NCBI RefSeq assembly: GCF_036983985.1
Contig: NZ_JALAHQ010000006.1
Coordinates: forward strand, 62,001-126,000
Direction of reading: 5' to 3'
DNA from: Alishewanella metallidurans
GTDB lineage: Bacteria; Pseudomonadota; Gammaproteobacteria; Enterobacterales; Alteromonadaceae
Length of the DNA stretch: 64,000 bases
Positions within the stretch are counted from its first letter, which is position 1; each line of letters begins with the position of its first letter. Below the pieces are notes generated by a model. That model saw nothing but the letters and a program-made list of their open reading frames with translations. It did not search any database and was not told the origin of the DNA. A program made the translations under genes and the position numbers. Of this stretch, positions 8,715-17,549 are shown piece by piece.

Positions 8715-9362
8715 ATGAAATTTCTATCTTTTTGTTTTTTGGTTATTTCAAATATCTGCTTAGCTTCAGATCCCATAAACTTGGATAATATTAATAGTTC
8801 TTTTTCATCCGATGGTTGCATTCAAAGAGCAACAAGTGACGACATTACTGGAGTATCAAATGAATTAAAGCGAACTTTGGTATCAAATCGGTACTGCATT
8901 CAAAAGAATAATTATTCAACACAAATAGCATTAAAAAATCTGCCTGATGCTCAAACAATTTTAGGTATTTTAAAACGCTATAAAAACGAATACGCCTTAC
9001 TTAAAACAGATGAGCAAAAAGTTGTATTTGCAGATGCTTTTTTAACAGCCGCTAGCTATCAATATCCTATCAGTTACGAAAATATCGAACGCGCTAAACC
9101 AATGACAATTATATTTAAGAGAACAACCAAAGGCGGGTCAATAACAGGTCACGCCCTATCCCTATTTCAACAAGATAATTTTGACAAAGATAGAGAAAAA
9201 GCTTTTATAGCCCTTACTTCTGATTCATCTATCAAAAAAATTGGACACTACGATATTTTAAAACGTATACAATACATACTTAACGGTGAACAGAATAAGT
9301 TTACTGAGCAAGTAGGGCAATATAACCGAATATTTAAACAAACCTCTCTTAAATCAGTTTAG
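8715..9362 (+). CDS. Orphan secreted protein of unknown function
   Basis: The protein has 215 residues starting with a clear signal peptide (MKFLSFCFLVISNICLAS, cleavage near residue 18). The mature part is hydrophilic and Lys/Asn/Ile-rich, with two early cysteines (SDGCIQRA and NRYCIQ) that could form a disulfide. I recognise no family motif. The gene is clearly more AT-rich than its neighbours and sits alone, on the opposite strand, between glmU and atpC. It looks like a recently acquired single gene. The start has AAGGGT about 9 bases upstream, a plausible ribosome-binding site. Confidence 0.7.
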   Translation: MKFLSFCFLVISNICLASDPINLDNINSSFSSDGCIQRATSDDITGVSNELKRTLVSNRYCIQKNNYSTQIALKNLPDAQTILGILKRYKNEYALLKTDEQKVVFADAFLTAASYQYPISYENIERAKPMTIIFKRTTKGGSITGHALSLFQQDNFDKDREKAFIALTSDSSIKKIGHYDILKRIQYILNGEQNKFTEQVGQYNRIFKQTSLKSV

Positions 9363-9542
9363 AATTAGCCTATTACCTTCTGAAATTAGCATCTTGCAAT
9401 AATATTTTAGTCATTATGTAACAGTCGTTATTACTGTCGTCAAATATGAATATTTTTTTAAAGCTGCTTGGGCGTAACAATAAGCGCCTTGCTTCATTAT
9501 TGGGAATTGGCATCCTACTACGTTATATGATTGTTATCGGAA

Positions 9543-9571
9543 TAAAAAAGCCACCTTGCGGTGGCTTTTTT
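9543..9571 (-). terminator. atp operon terminator (bidirectional)
   Basis: GCCACC (9550-9555) pairs with GGTGGC (9560-9565) around TTGC, with A-runs on the left and T-runs on the right. It lies 16 bases past the atpC stop and also faces the orphan gene. Confidence 0.88.
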
Positions 9572-9586
9572 AATCATAACGTAAAC

Positions 9587-10006
9587 TTATTTTTTGCCGC
9601 GCAGTTGCCTAATAACGCGCAATTGCGCAATAGCTTCTGCTAATTGACCAGCAGCTTCAGCATAGTTGAAGTCTGCTCCGGCATTTTGCATGGCTTCTTC
9701 AGCACGTTTTTGTGCATCTAAAGCGGCTTGTTCATCTAAGTCTTCGCCGCGTACCGCGACATCAGCTAATACTGTAATGCTATCCGGCTGCACTTCTAAG
9801 ATACCGCCAGCAACATACATTACATGTTCTTCGCCGAACTGTTTAACGATACGGACCATGCCAGGTTTCAGGGTGGTCAGTAACGGGGCGTGGAAAGGTA
9901 AAATACCTAACTCGCCCTCACTGCCTGTGACCTGCACGGATTCGACAAGGCCAGAAAAAATCTTTTCTTCGGCACTTACTACATCCAGTTGCACTGTCAT
10001 CGCCAT
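9587..10006 (-). CDS. atpC: ATP synthase epsilon subunit
   Basis: The protein has 139 residues, with the N-terminal beta-sandwich (VQLDVVSAEEKIFSG, GELGILPFHAPLLTTLKPG, ADVAVRGEDLDE) and a C-terminal helical hairpin rich in Ala/Gln/Arg. It is the last gene of the atp operon, 22 bases after atpD, in front of the operon terminator. In the F1 stalk it couples and regulates rotation. Confidence 0.97.
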   Translation of the reverse strand: MAMTVQLDVVSAEEKIFSGLVESVQVTGSEGELGILPFHAPLLTTLKPGMVRIVKQFGEEHVMYVAGGILEVQPDSITVLADVAVRGEDLDEQAALDAQKRAEEAMQNAGADFNYAEAAGQLAEAIAQLRVIRQLRGKK

Positions 10007-10028
10007 CTCGCTCTCCTAAAGCCTGAAC

Positions 10029-11414
10029 TTACAGTTTCTTCGCTTTTTCGATCGCTTCGTCGATTGAACCAACCATGTAAAACGCTTGCTCTGGCATATG
10101 GTCGAACTCGCCTTCCAAAATACCTTTAAAGCCACGGATAGTTTCTTTCAGCGGAACATACTTACCCGGTGAACCGGTAAATACTTCAGCTACGAAGAAC
10201 GGCTGCGATAAGAAACGCTGAATTTTACGCGCACGGTATACTGTGGTGCGGTCTTCATCAGATAATTCGTCCATACCTAGGATAGCAATAATGTCTTTCA
10301 GCTCTTTATAACGCTGTAAAACAGACTGCACGCCGCGGGCAACTTCATAGTGCTCTTTGCCGATAACCTGCGGATCTAACTGGCGTGAGGTAGAGTCCAG
10401 TGGGTCAATCGCTGGGTAAATACCCAAAGATGCAATGTTACGGCTTAATACTACCGTAGCATCTAAGTGCGAGAACGTGGTTGCTGGTGATGGGTCAGTT
10501 AAGTCATCTGCAGGCACGTAAACGGCCTGAATTGACGTAATAGAACCCGTTTTAGTAGAGGTGATACGCTCTTGTAACGCACCCATCTCTTCAGCTAACG
10601 TTGGCTGATAACCTACAGCTGACGGCATACGACCTAATAATGCAGATACTTCAGTACCAGCTAGGGTATAACGATAGATGTTATCAACGAAAAACAGTAC
10701 GTCACGGCCTTCATCACGGAACTTTTCTGCCATTGTTAAGCCGGTTAACGCTACGCGTAAACGGTTACCTGGTGGCTCGTTCATCTGACCATAAACTAAC
10801 GATACTTTATCTAGTACGTTAGAGTCTTTCATCTCGTGATAGAAATCGTTACCTTCACGGGTACGCTCACCTACACCGGCGAATACAGAATAGCCGCTGT
10901 GCTCGATAGCGATATTACGGATAAGCTCCATCATGTTTACGGTTTTACCAACACCGGCACCACCGAATAAACCTACCTTACCACCTTTAGCGAACGGACA
11001 AACAAGGTCGATAACCTTAATACCCGTTTCTAATAACGCGTTGGAGGCAGCTTGGTCTTCGTAGCTTGGCGCTGCACGGTGAATAGGCATACGCTCTTCT
11101 TCACCAATTGGGCCCGCTTCGTCGATTGGCTCACCCAATACGTTCATAATACGACCCAGAGTGGCTTTACCTACTGGAACGTGAATTGCTTTACCGGTAT
11201 TTGCCACAGCTGCGCCGCGACGTAAACCGTCTGTTGTACCTAATGCGATAGTACGAACCGTACCGCCACCTAACTGCTGCTGCACTTCCAGCACTAAACC
11301 AGTTAGATCACCGTCAGTCACGTTTAACGCATCATAGATACCAGGTACCGCGTTTTGTGGAAAATCGATATCCACAACGGCGCCAATGATTTGGACGACC
11401 TTACCTTGACTCAT
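10029..11414 (-). CDS. atpD: ATP synthase beta subunit
   Basis: The protein has 461 residues and carries the catalytic nucleotide site: P-loop GGAGVGKT (151-158), GERTREGNDFYHEM with the catalytic Glu, and VDNIYRYTLAGTEVSALLGRMPSAVGYQPTL with the Walker B Asp and DELSEED-like loop (DELSDED). Length and motifs are those of a proton-type bacterial F1 beta subunit. It lies 33 bases after atpG. Confidence 0.98.
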   Translation of the reverse strand: MSQGKVVQIIGAVVDIDFPQNAVPGIYDALNVTDGDLTGLVLEVQQQLGGGTVRTIALGTTDGLRRGAAVANTGKAIHVPVGKATLGRIMNVLGEPIDEAGPIGEEERMPIHRAAPSYEDQAASNALLETGIKVIDLVCPFAKGGKVGLFGGAGVGKTVNMMELIRNIAIEHSGYSVFAGVGERTREGNDFYHEMKDSNVLDKVSLVYGQMNEPPGNRLRVALTGLTMAEKFRDEGRDVLFFVDNIYRYTLAGTEVSALLGRMPSAVGYQPTLAEEMGALQERITSTKTGSITSIQAVYVPADDLTDPSPATTFSHLDATVVLSRNIASLGIYPAIDPLDSTSRQLDPQVIGKEHYEVARGVQSVLQRYKELKDIIAILGMDELSDEDRTTVYRARKIQRFLSQPFFVAEVFTGSPGKYVPLKETIRGFKGILEGEFDHMPEQAFYMVGSIDEAIEKAKKL

Positions 11415-11447
11415 GATGTTTCCTCAAATTTCTCAAAACTGTTTACC

Positions 11448-12311
11448 TTAGCCTACAGCTGCCGCACCGGCGACAATCTCGCTAAGCTCCTGGGTAATCG
11501 CGGCCTGACGTGCTTTGTTATATACAAGCTTCAGGTCGTCCATCAGGTTACCGGCGTTATCGGTTGCAGCTTTCATTGCTACCATGCGCGCAGCGTGTTC
11601 ACTGGCAGAATTCTCTACCACACCCTGATAAACTTGCGATTCGACGAAACGGTCTAGCAACATATCGATGATAGGTTGTGGATCCGGCTCGTACAGGTAA
11701 TCCCAGTTATGCTCTCTTTTAGCGATGTCTGCTTTTGGCAAAGGTAAGAGTTGATCGATCACTGGCTCTTGCTTCATGGTATTAACAAACTTGTTATACA
11801 CCAAGAATAAGCGATCAATTCGGCCTTCGTTAAATGCATCTAGCATTACTCTTACCGAACCAAGCACATCAGCCAAACGTGGTACGTCACCTGAACCCGC
11901 CTGTTGCGCAACTACCTTGCCACCAAAACGCTTAAAAAACGCTGTTGCTTTATTGCCAATAACAGCAAATTGCGCATCAACGCCTTTATCTTTCCAGCTT
12001 TTCAGATCAAGGACAACTTTCTTAAACTCGTTGGTATTCAGGCCACCGCAAAGACCACGATCAGACGATATGACAATATAGCCAACCTTTTTTACATCAC
12101 GGTCCGTTAAATACGGATGGCGATATTCAAGGCTGCCATTGGCAACGTTACCAATCACTTTGCGCATACCTTCAGCGTATGGGCGTGTTGCAGCTACACG
12201 GTCTTGCGCTTTGCGCATTTTGCTAACCGCAACTTTTTCCATAGCACTGGTGATCTTGCGAGTATTATTAATACTCCCGATCTTACTTTTTATCTCTTTA
12301 CCACCGGCCAT
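11448..12311 (-). CDS. atpG: ATP synthase gamma subunit
   Basis: The protein has 287 residues. The N-terminal helix (IKSKIGSINNTRKITSAMEKVAVSKMRKAQ) and C-terminal helix (MKAATDNAGNLMDDLKLVYNKARQAAITQELSEIVAGAAAV) form the antiparallel coiled-coil rotor shaft. The middle contains the ISSDRGLCGGLN motif. It sits between atpA and atpD in normal order. Confidence 0.97.
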   Translation of the reverse strand: MAGGKEIKSKIGSINNTRKITSAMEKVAVSKMRKAQDRVAATRPYAEGMRKVIGNVANGSLEYRHPYLTDRDVKKVGYIVISSDRGLCGGLNTNEFKKVVLDLKSWKDKGVDAQFAVIGNKATAFFKRFGGKVVAQQAGSGDVPRLADVLGSVRVMLDAFNEGRIDRLFLVYNKFVNTMKQEPVIDQLLPLPKADIAKREHNWDYLYEPDPQPIIDMLLDRFVESQVYQGVVENSASEHAARMVAMKAATDNAGNLMDDLKLVYNKARQAAITQELSEIVAGAAAVG

Positions 12312-12364
12312 GTCTGTATCTCCGTTTCATTCAACGAATGGGGTGGCTAAGCCACCCGCATTGC

Positions 12365-13906
12365 TTACCAGCTCTGCGTAGCCTTGAATTTATCAATAGC
12401 GGCTTTAAACGTAGATTCGATTTGGTCGTTGTAGTTACCGGTTTTGTCGATATCAGCCATCAGCTCGGTGTGCTCAGCTCTCATAAAGGCAATTAAACCT
12501 GCTTCAAAATCTAAGATTTTGGCAACTTCGATGTCTTTCATAAAGCCTTTTTCGATAGCGAAAATAGACACACCCATATCGGCAACAGACATTGGGCTGT
12601 ACTGTAACTGTTTCATCAGCTCAGTAACCTTTTGACCGTGCTCTAACTGAGCGCGTGTTGCTTCGTCTAAGTCAGAAGCAAACTGCGCAAACGCGGCCAG
12701 CTCTGAATATTGGGCTAATGCCAGACGAATACCGCCACCCAGCTTTTTGATAATTTTGGTTTGTGCTGCACCACCAACACGCGATACTGAAATACCGGCG
12801 TTTACCGCAGGACGAATACCGGCGTTAAATAAGTCAGTTTCTAAGAAGATCTGACCATCGGTAATCGAAATTACGTTAGTAGGTACGAATGCAGAAACGT
12901 CACCGGCTTGTGTTTCAATAATTGGTAATGCGGTTAATGAACCGGTTTTACCTTTTACTTCGCCTTTGGTGTATTTTTCTACGTAATCAGCATTTACGCG
13001 TGATGCACGTTCTAATAGACGCGAGTGTAAATAGAATACGTCACCTGGGTAAGCTTCACGGCCTGGTGGACGACGTAATAGCAATGATATTTGACGGTAA
13101 GCAACAGCTTGCTTAGACAAATCATCATAAACAATTAACGCATCTTCACCGCGGTCACGGAAGTATTCGCCCATAGTACAACCTGAATATGGTGCTAAGA
13201 ACTGCAGTGCCGCAGCTTCAGAAGCTGATGCTACAACCACAATAGTGTGCGCTAACGCACCGTGTTCTTCTAGCTTACGTACTACGTTAGCAATAGTAGA
13301 GGCTTTTTGGCCTACAGCAACGTAAACGCACTTAACGCCAGTACCTTTTTGGTTGATGATGGCATCAATAGCTAAGGCGGTTTTACCGGTTTGACGGTCA
13401 CCGATTAACAATTCACGCTGACCACGACCGATTGGGATCATGGCATCAACAGACTTGTAGCCTGTTTGCATAGGTTGATCAACTGACTGACGTTCGATAA
13501 CGCCCGGAGCAATTTTTTCTACCGGTTCAAAACCTGCAGCTTCAATTGGTCCTTTACCGTCAATTGGTGCACCCAAAGTATTTACCACACGGCCTAACAG
13601 CTGTGGGCCAACCGGTACTTCTAAAATACGACCGGTACTTTTAACTTTAGTGCCTTCAGTTAAATCGGCATACGGGCCCATAACTACGGCACCTACCGAG
13701 TTGCGCTCTAAGTTCAGCGCGATAGCATAGCGGTTACCAGGAAGCTCGATCATTTCACCTTGCATACAATCTGCAAGACCATTGATACGAATAATACCGT
13801 CTGTTACTTGAACGATAGTACCTTCGTTACGAGCTTCACTGACCACTTCAAACTGAGCAATACGACTTTTGATCAGTTCTGATATTTCAGTGGAATTCAG
13901 TTGCAT
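12365..13906 (-). CDS. atpA: ATP synthase alpha subunit
   Basis: The protein has 513 residues, the same length as the E. coli subunit. It has the non-catalytic P-loop GDRQTGKT (169-176), the VYDDLSKQAVAYRQ segment and ISVSRVGGAAQTK. It alternates with beta in the F1 hexamer. It starts 14 bases after atpH ends. Confidence 0.98.
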   Translation of the reverse strand: MQLNSTEISELIKSRIAQFEVVSEARNEGTIVQVTDGIIRINGLADCMQGEMIELPGNRYAIALNLERNSVGAVVMGPYADLTEGTKVKSTGRILEVPVGPQLLGRVVNTLGAPIDGKGPIEAAGFEPVEKIAPGVIERQSVDQPMQTGYKSVDAMIPIGRGQRELLIGDRQTGKTALAIDAIINQKGTGVKCVYVAVGQKASTIANVVRKLEEHGALAHTIVVVASASEAAALQFLAPYSGCTMGEYFRDRGEDALIVYDDLSKQAVAYRQISLLLRRPPGREAYPGDVFYLHSRLLERASRVNADYVEKYTKGEVKGKTGSLTALPIIETQAGDVSAFVPTNVISITDGQIFLETDLFNAGIRPAVNAGISVSRVGGAAQTKIIKKLGGGIRLALAQYSELAAFAQFASDLDEATRAQLEHGQKVTELMKQLQYSPMSVADMGVSIFAIEKGFMKDIEVAKILDFEAGLIAFMRAEHTELMADIDKTGNYNDQIESTFKAAIDKFKATQSW

Positions 13907-13920
13907 TCTCTGTTCCCCAA

Positions 13921-14454
13921 TTACGACTGCAGCGCAGTTGCTAAACGATCCAGCTTACCGCGGATCGAGCCATCAATAACCATGTCACCAGCTTTGATTA
14001 GTAAACCACTAACCACTGCCGGATCTTCGCTACAGTTCAATTTAACTTTGCGTGCCAAACGTTGCGATAATGCCGCGGTTAACTTATCTTTTTGTGCACT
14101 AGTCAGCGTAGTTGCAGAAACGACAGTAACGTCTATTTCCTGTTCAAATTCCGCTTTTAGTGCAGCAAAGGTAGTTAATACTGCAGGCAACGCCAACAAG
14201 CGATGATTTTCTGCCATCACTTTTATCAAGTTTTGGCCGTGCTCATTGAGTTGCTCACCACATACCTGAATAAACAAACCAGCCTGCTTATCAGCAGTAC
14301 TATTGGCGTTTAAATACACGCCAACTTGGTCGTTATTTGCTACTTCTGCAGCAAAGGCCAACATCTGTAACCAAGCCTCTAACGCGTTTTGCTCTACAGC
14401 AAAATCGAAAGCTGCTCTGGCATAAGGGCGAGCAATATTTGTCAAATCAGACAT
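13921..14454 (-). CDS. atpH: ATP synthase delta subunit
   Basis: The protein has 177 residues. An N-terminal helical bundle (TNIARPYARAAFDFAVEQ) and a C-terminal stretch with GLLIKAGDMVIDGSIRGKLDRLA are diagnostic of the F1 delta subunit, which joins F1 to the peripheral stalk. It lies 9 bases after atpF. Confidence 0.97.
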   Translation of the reverse strand: MSDLTNIARPYARAAFDFAVEQNALEAWLQMLAFAAEVANNDQVGVYLNANSTADKQAGLFIQVCGEQLNEHGQNLIKVMAENHRLLALPAVLTTFAALKAEFEQEIDVTVVSATTLTSAQKDKLTAALSQRLARKVKLNCSEDPAVVSGLLIKAGDMVIDGSIRGKLDRLATALQS

Positions 14455-14463
14455 AGCTCTTCC

Positions 14464-14937
14464 TTAATTCAGTTCTTGAACCAATTTATCCAAAATGTCG
14501 CTGTGAGCAGCTTCATCAATAGAACGTTGCAGAATTCGTTCTGCGCCAGCGACTGCTAATGCAGCAACTTGTTTGCGCAGCTCTTCACGTAAACGATTAC
14601 GTTCAGCGGCAACTTCTGCTGTGGCTTGCGCCAAAATAGTTTCACGTTCTGCATTGGCTTTATGCACCGCTTCATCAATCATTTTTGCTTCGCGTTTTTT
14701 CGCTTGCTCAATAATTTCTGCCGCTTGTGCTTTAGCATCTTTTAACTGATCTTTGGCTTTGTCCTGGGCTAATGCCAGGTCTTTTTCCGCACGATCAGAA
14801 GCTGCTAAACCATCAGCAATTTTTTTCTGGCGCGCTTCAATAGCATTATTCAGCGGTGGCCAGACAAACTTCATACAGAACAGCACGAACACCGCGAATG
14901 CGATTAATTCGCCTAGCAGAGTGGCGTTTAAAGTCAC
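14464..14937 (-). CDS. atpF: ATP synthase F0 subunit b
   Basis: The protein has 157 residues: one N-terminal membrane helix (LLGELIAFAVFVLFCMKFVWPPL) and a long charged coiled coil (about residues 35-150) rich in Ala, Glu, Lys and Arg. It forms the peripheral stalk dimer. There is one b gene only, as in non-photosynthetic proteobacteria. Confidence 0.97.
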   Translation of the reverse strand: MTLNATLLGELIAFAVFVLFCMKFVWPPLNNAIEARQKKIADGLAASDRAEKDLALAQDKAKDQLKDAKAQAAEIIEQAKKREAKMIDEAVHKANAERETILAQATAEVAAERNRLREELRKQVAALAVAGAERILQRSIDEAAHSDILDKLVQELN

Positions 14938-14981
14938 GACAGCTCCTCCTTAGTTAACAGTTGTTCGGATAAAGCCTTCAA

Positions 14982-15215
14982 TTACATTGCGAACAACATG
15001 TACATTGCGATACCTACACCGATCATGGCAACAGCATCGATAAGGCCCGCTAAGATGAACATTTTAACTTGTAGTGAAGGGGCTAATTCTGGTTGACGCG
15101 CACAAGCTTCTAAGAACTTACCACCCATGTTACCAAAACCTAATGCAGTACCAATTGCGCCGAAACCGATCAACATTGCAACTGCGATTAATTTAAGACC
15201 TAATACTAGTTCCAT
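14982..15215 (-). CDS. atpE: ATP synthase F0 subunit c
   Basis: The protein has 77 residues in two membrane helices joined by the polar ARQPEL loop. The ion-carrying carboxylate is Asp60 in AGLIDAVAMIGVG. The Glu/Ser-Thr pattern of sodium-type c subunits is absent, so a proton-driven ring is expected. Confidence 0.97.
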   Translation of the reverse strand: MELVLGLKLIAVAMLIGFGAIGTALGFGNMGGKFLEACARQPELAPSLQVKMFILAGLIDAVAMIGVGIAMYMLFAM

Positions 15216-15260
15216 TTTTTTCTCCAGAGTTTTTAAGTTAAAGTTAAAAGTTAAATAAAA

Positions 15261-16121
15261 TTAGTGGTTATCTGAGCTAGCCATGCTTAGGTAAACGATA
15301 GTCAGCATCATAAATACGAATGCTTGCAAGGTAATAACTAAGATATGGAATACCGCCCAAGGGAAGTGCAGAGGTAACTGCGCTAAACCTACCGCCCCTA
15401 TTAAGATAAAGATCATTTCACCCGCATACAGGTTACCGAATAGACGTAACGCTAGTGAAAATGGCTTAGCAAATAAGGCGATAGTTTCTAATAATAAGTT
15501 AAACGGTATCAAAGCAATTTGCAGAGGTACGTTTTTAGTATTAAATGGGTGTAGGGTTAATTCTTTAATGAAACCCAACACGCCTTTAATACGAATTGAG
15601 TAGCCTATCATCAATAAAAACACGCCTAAGGCTAAACCCGCGGCTAAATTAATATCGGTAGTAGGTACAAACTTCATATAAACGTGGCCAGGCTCAACAG
15701 CCATCGCGTTTTCGCCAACAAAAGCAGCAAATGAAGGTAGGAAGTCTACTGGCACTAAGTCCATTAAGTTCATTAAAAACACCCAGACAAAGATTGTCAG
15801 TGCCAGTGGTGCAATTAATTTGCTTTTGCCGTGATACGTATCTTTTACGTTGTCAGCAACAAAGCCCACTATCATTTCAACAAAGCACTGTAGTTTACCC
15901 GGTACACCGGTAGTGGCTTTTTTGGCTGCATTGCGGAAAACCCACAAAAACAACACACCTAAAATAATAGAATACGCTAACGTATCGATATTCCATGTCC
16001 AGAAACCAGCCTCGGCACACGCTTTATTAAATGCAACACTGCCATCGACAGTACACATTTTTGCGTTTACAAGGTGGTGCTGAATATGACTAGAGAGGGT
16101 TAACTCTTCACCTGCAGCCAT
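15261..16121 (-). CDS. atpB: ATP synthase F0 subunit a
   Basis: The protein has 286 residues with five or six membrane helices. The essential arginine is in the helix SLALRLFGNLYAGEMIF, and the later ITLQAFVFMMLTIVYL helix completes the proton half-channels. The N-terminal extension has several His and Cys residues, which is a little longer than usual but not unique. Confidence 0.97.
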   Translation of the reverse strand: MAAGEELTLSSHIQHHLVNAKMCTVDGSVAFNKACAEAGFWTWNIDTLAYSIILGVLFLWVFRNAAKKATTGVPGKLQCFVEMIVGFVADNVKDTYHGKSKLIAPLALTIFVWVFLMNLMDLVPVDFLPSFAAFVGENAMAVEPGHVYMKFVPTTDINLAAGLALGVFLLMIGYSIRIKGVLGFIKELTLHPFNTKNVPLQIALIPFNLLLETIALFAKPFSLALRLFGNLYAGEMIFILIGAVGLAQLPLHFPWAVFHILVITLQAFVFMMLTIVYLSMASSDNH

Positions 16122-16135
16122 GTTTCATCCCATTG

Positions 16136-16516
16136 TTAATGTTTAAAGAAAACCGGAGCGGTCCATTGGGCTATTAGCGTGAGCATAAAACCGGTTAAAA
16201 ATGCACCATGAACCAGTTGTTGCTGTGAAAATAATACGGCTAACAGCACTGCGGATATAATTAGCTTTAGTGATTGGCCCCGCATAAACGCCATCACAAC
16301 GATATTTGCGTTATCTGCGGCATTAAAACGAAACGCGAAAAACGCAAACACACAATTTGGTATTATGGCTACTAAACCCCCTTTAAAGGCCGATTTAGCC
16401 GCAGCTGCATCAGCAGCTAAAAAAAAAGTCAGTGCAATAATTCCAGCTACTACCAACTGGCACAACACTAACTTATAAGCTGATTTACGTAGTTCAGCTA
16501 AACTTTGTTCTTTCAT
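16136..16516 (-). CDS. atpI: ATP synthase assembly protein AtpI
   Basis: The protein has 126 residues with four predicted membrane helices, in the usual first place of the operon, 14 bases before atpB. AtpI helps c-ring assembly. Its sequence is less conserved than the subunits; the call rests on length, topology and position. Its ribosome-binding site (GGGGG, seven bases before the ATG) lies within a hairpin described separately. Confidence 0.9.
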   Translation of the reverse strand: MKEQSLAELRKSAYKLVLCQLVVAGIIALTFFLAADAAAAKSAFKGGLVAIIPNCVFAFFAFRFNAADNANIVVMAFMRGQSLKLIISAVLLAVLFSQQQLVHGAFLTGFMLTLIAQWTAPVFFKH

Positions 16517-16523
16517 TTCTTGT

Positions 16524-16549
16524 CCCCCTAAAAACGCCCGGGAAGGGGG
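16524..16549 (-). promoter_or_regulatory. Hairpin sequestering the atpI ribosome-binding site
   Basis: On the minus strand ACCCCC-type and AGGGGG segments (16549-16544 and 16529-16524) pair over six bases. The GGGGG is the only Shine-Dalgarno-like sequence for atpI, so the hairpin would hold back initiation. This fits the low AtpI level known from other bacteria. Confidence 0.45.
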
Positions 16550-16566
16550 TAATAAAAACTTGCGAA

Positions 16567-16594
16567 ATTATACTTACATACCTTCAATTTGCAA
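16567..16594 (-). promoter_or_regulatory. Promoter of the atp operon
   Basis: Read on the minus strand, TTGCAA (16594-16589) and TATAAT (16572-16567) are 16 bases apart. The start point would be near 16560, about 45 bases before the atpI ATG. It separates the atp operon from the upstream parAB genes. Confidence 0.7.
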
Positions 16595-16595
16595 C

Positions 16596-16615
16596 AAAAA
16601 GCAGTGTTAGCACTG
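16596..16615 (-). terminator. Weak terminator after parB
   Basis: On the minus strand CAGTG-CTAA-CACTG is followed by C and five T. The stem has only five pairs, so read-through into the atp promoter region is likely. Confidence 0.4.
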
Positions 16616-16647
16616 TGATAGTACCTATTTATATCTAATTTGATGTT

Positions 16648-17520
16648 TTATTGCTCAGTAACATTCAACTTATTAATAATGCCATCTAACTCATCTAAAC
16701 TACTATACGCAATTTCTAACTTACCTTTACCTTTATTGTTGTAGCTAATTTGCACAGGTGCGGCAAACCGCTCACTTAAGCGTTGTTCTAGAGCAATAAC
16801 ATCGGGATCTCGTGGCTTTTCAGAAGCTACCGGTTTAGGTTCTAAAATTCGCCGTATTAAGTTTTCAGTTTCACGTACGGTTAATTGTTTAGCCGCAACT
16901 AATCTAGCGGCATCTGATTGCTCAAATTCTTTTAGTGCTAATAATGCTCTTGCATGGCCCATTTCAATGTCGCCGTGTTCAAGCAATAGTTTTACATCGT
17001 CATTTAATTGGTTTAAGCGCAACAGGTTAGTAACAGATGCTCTAGATTTGCCAACTGCATCAGCTACTTGCTGGTGAGTTAACGAAAACTCTATTAATAA
17101 GCGTTCTAATGCTACGGCTTCTTCCATTGCATTTAAATCTTCTCGTTGAATGTTTTCTATTAACGCTATGGCAACAGCGGCTTCATCTGGCACATCTTTA
17201 ACAATACAAGGTACTTCTGCCAGTTTTGCTAACTGACTTGCACGCCAACGCCTTTCACCCGCAATAATTTCAAATTTTCCGTTACCTATTGGTCGCACAA
17301 CTATCGGTTGAATAATACCTTGTGCTCGAATAGAACTGGCTAAGTCTTCCAACGCTTCTTGCGACATATCTTTGCGTGGTTGGTATTTACCCGGTATTAA
17401 AAACTCAACAGGTAATTGTTGCAGTTCGCTACTGCTGGGTGTGGAAGTTGTGCTGCTAGCTTTATTGGACGTAAGTAGGGCATCCAGACCTCGGCCTAAG
17501 CCGCGTTTTTTTACCGACAT
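16648..17520 (-). CDS. parB: Chromosome partitioning protein ParB
   Basis: The protein has 290 residues. It begins with the KKRGLGRGLDALL motif that recruits ParA. A ParB/Srx CTP-binding domain (IVVRPIGNGKFEIIAGERRWRAS, and ENIQREDLNAMEEA) and a helix-turn-helix (LTHQQVADAVGKSRASVTNLLRL) follow. The C-terminal end is a dimerisation domain. ParB loads on parS near oriC and slides; three candidate parS sites are in this window. It lies 29 bases after parA. Confidence 0.96.
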   Translation of the reverse strand: MSVKKRGLGRGLDALLTSNKASSTTSTPSSSELQQLPVEFLIPGKYQPRKDMSQEALEDLASSIRAQGIIQPIVVRPIGNGKFEIIAGERRWRASQLAKLAEVPCIVKDVPDEAAVAIALIENIQREDLNAMEEAVALERLLIEFSLTHQQVADAVGKSRASVTNLLRLNQLNDDVKLLLEHGDIEMGHARALLALKEFEQSDAARLVAAKQLTVRETENLIRRILEPKPVASEKPRDPDVIALEQRLSERFAAPVQISYNNKGKGKLEIAYSSLDELDGIINKLNVTEQ

Positions 17521-17549
17521 GCTAAATTGCTTCCCTAAAATTATTCAGA

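Noticed and set aside
9446..9643. Open frame of 65 codons across the atp terminator
   Set aside because: It runs through the terminator hairpin and into atpC on the other strand, with no ribosome-binding site and no sensible protein character.
16866..16885. GTTTCACGTACGG inside parB as a further parS
   Set aside because: The central CACGTG is broken (CACGTA) and the right half does not match.
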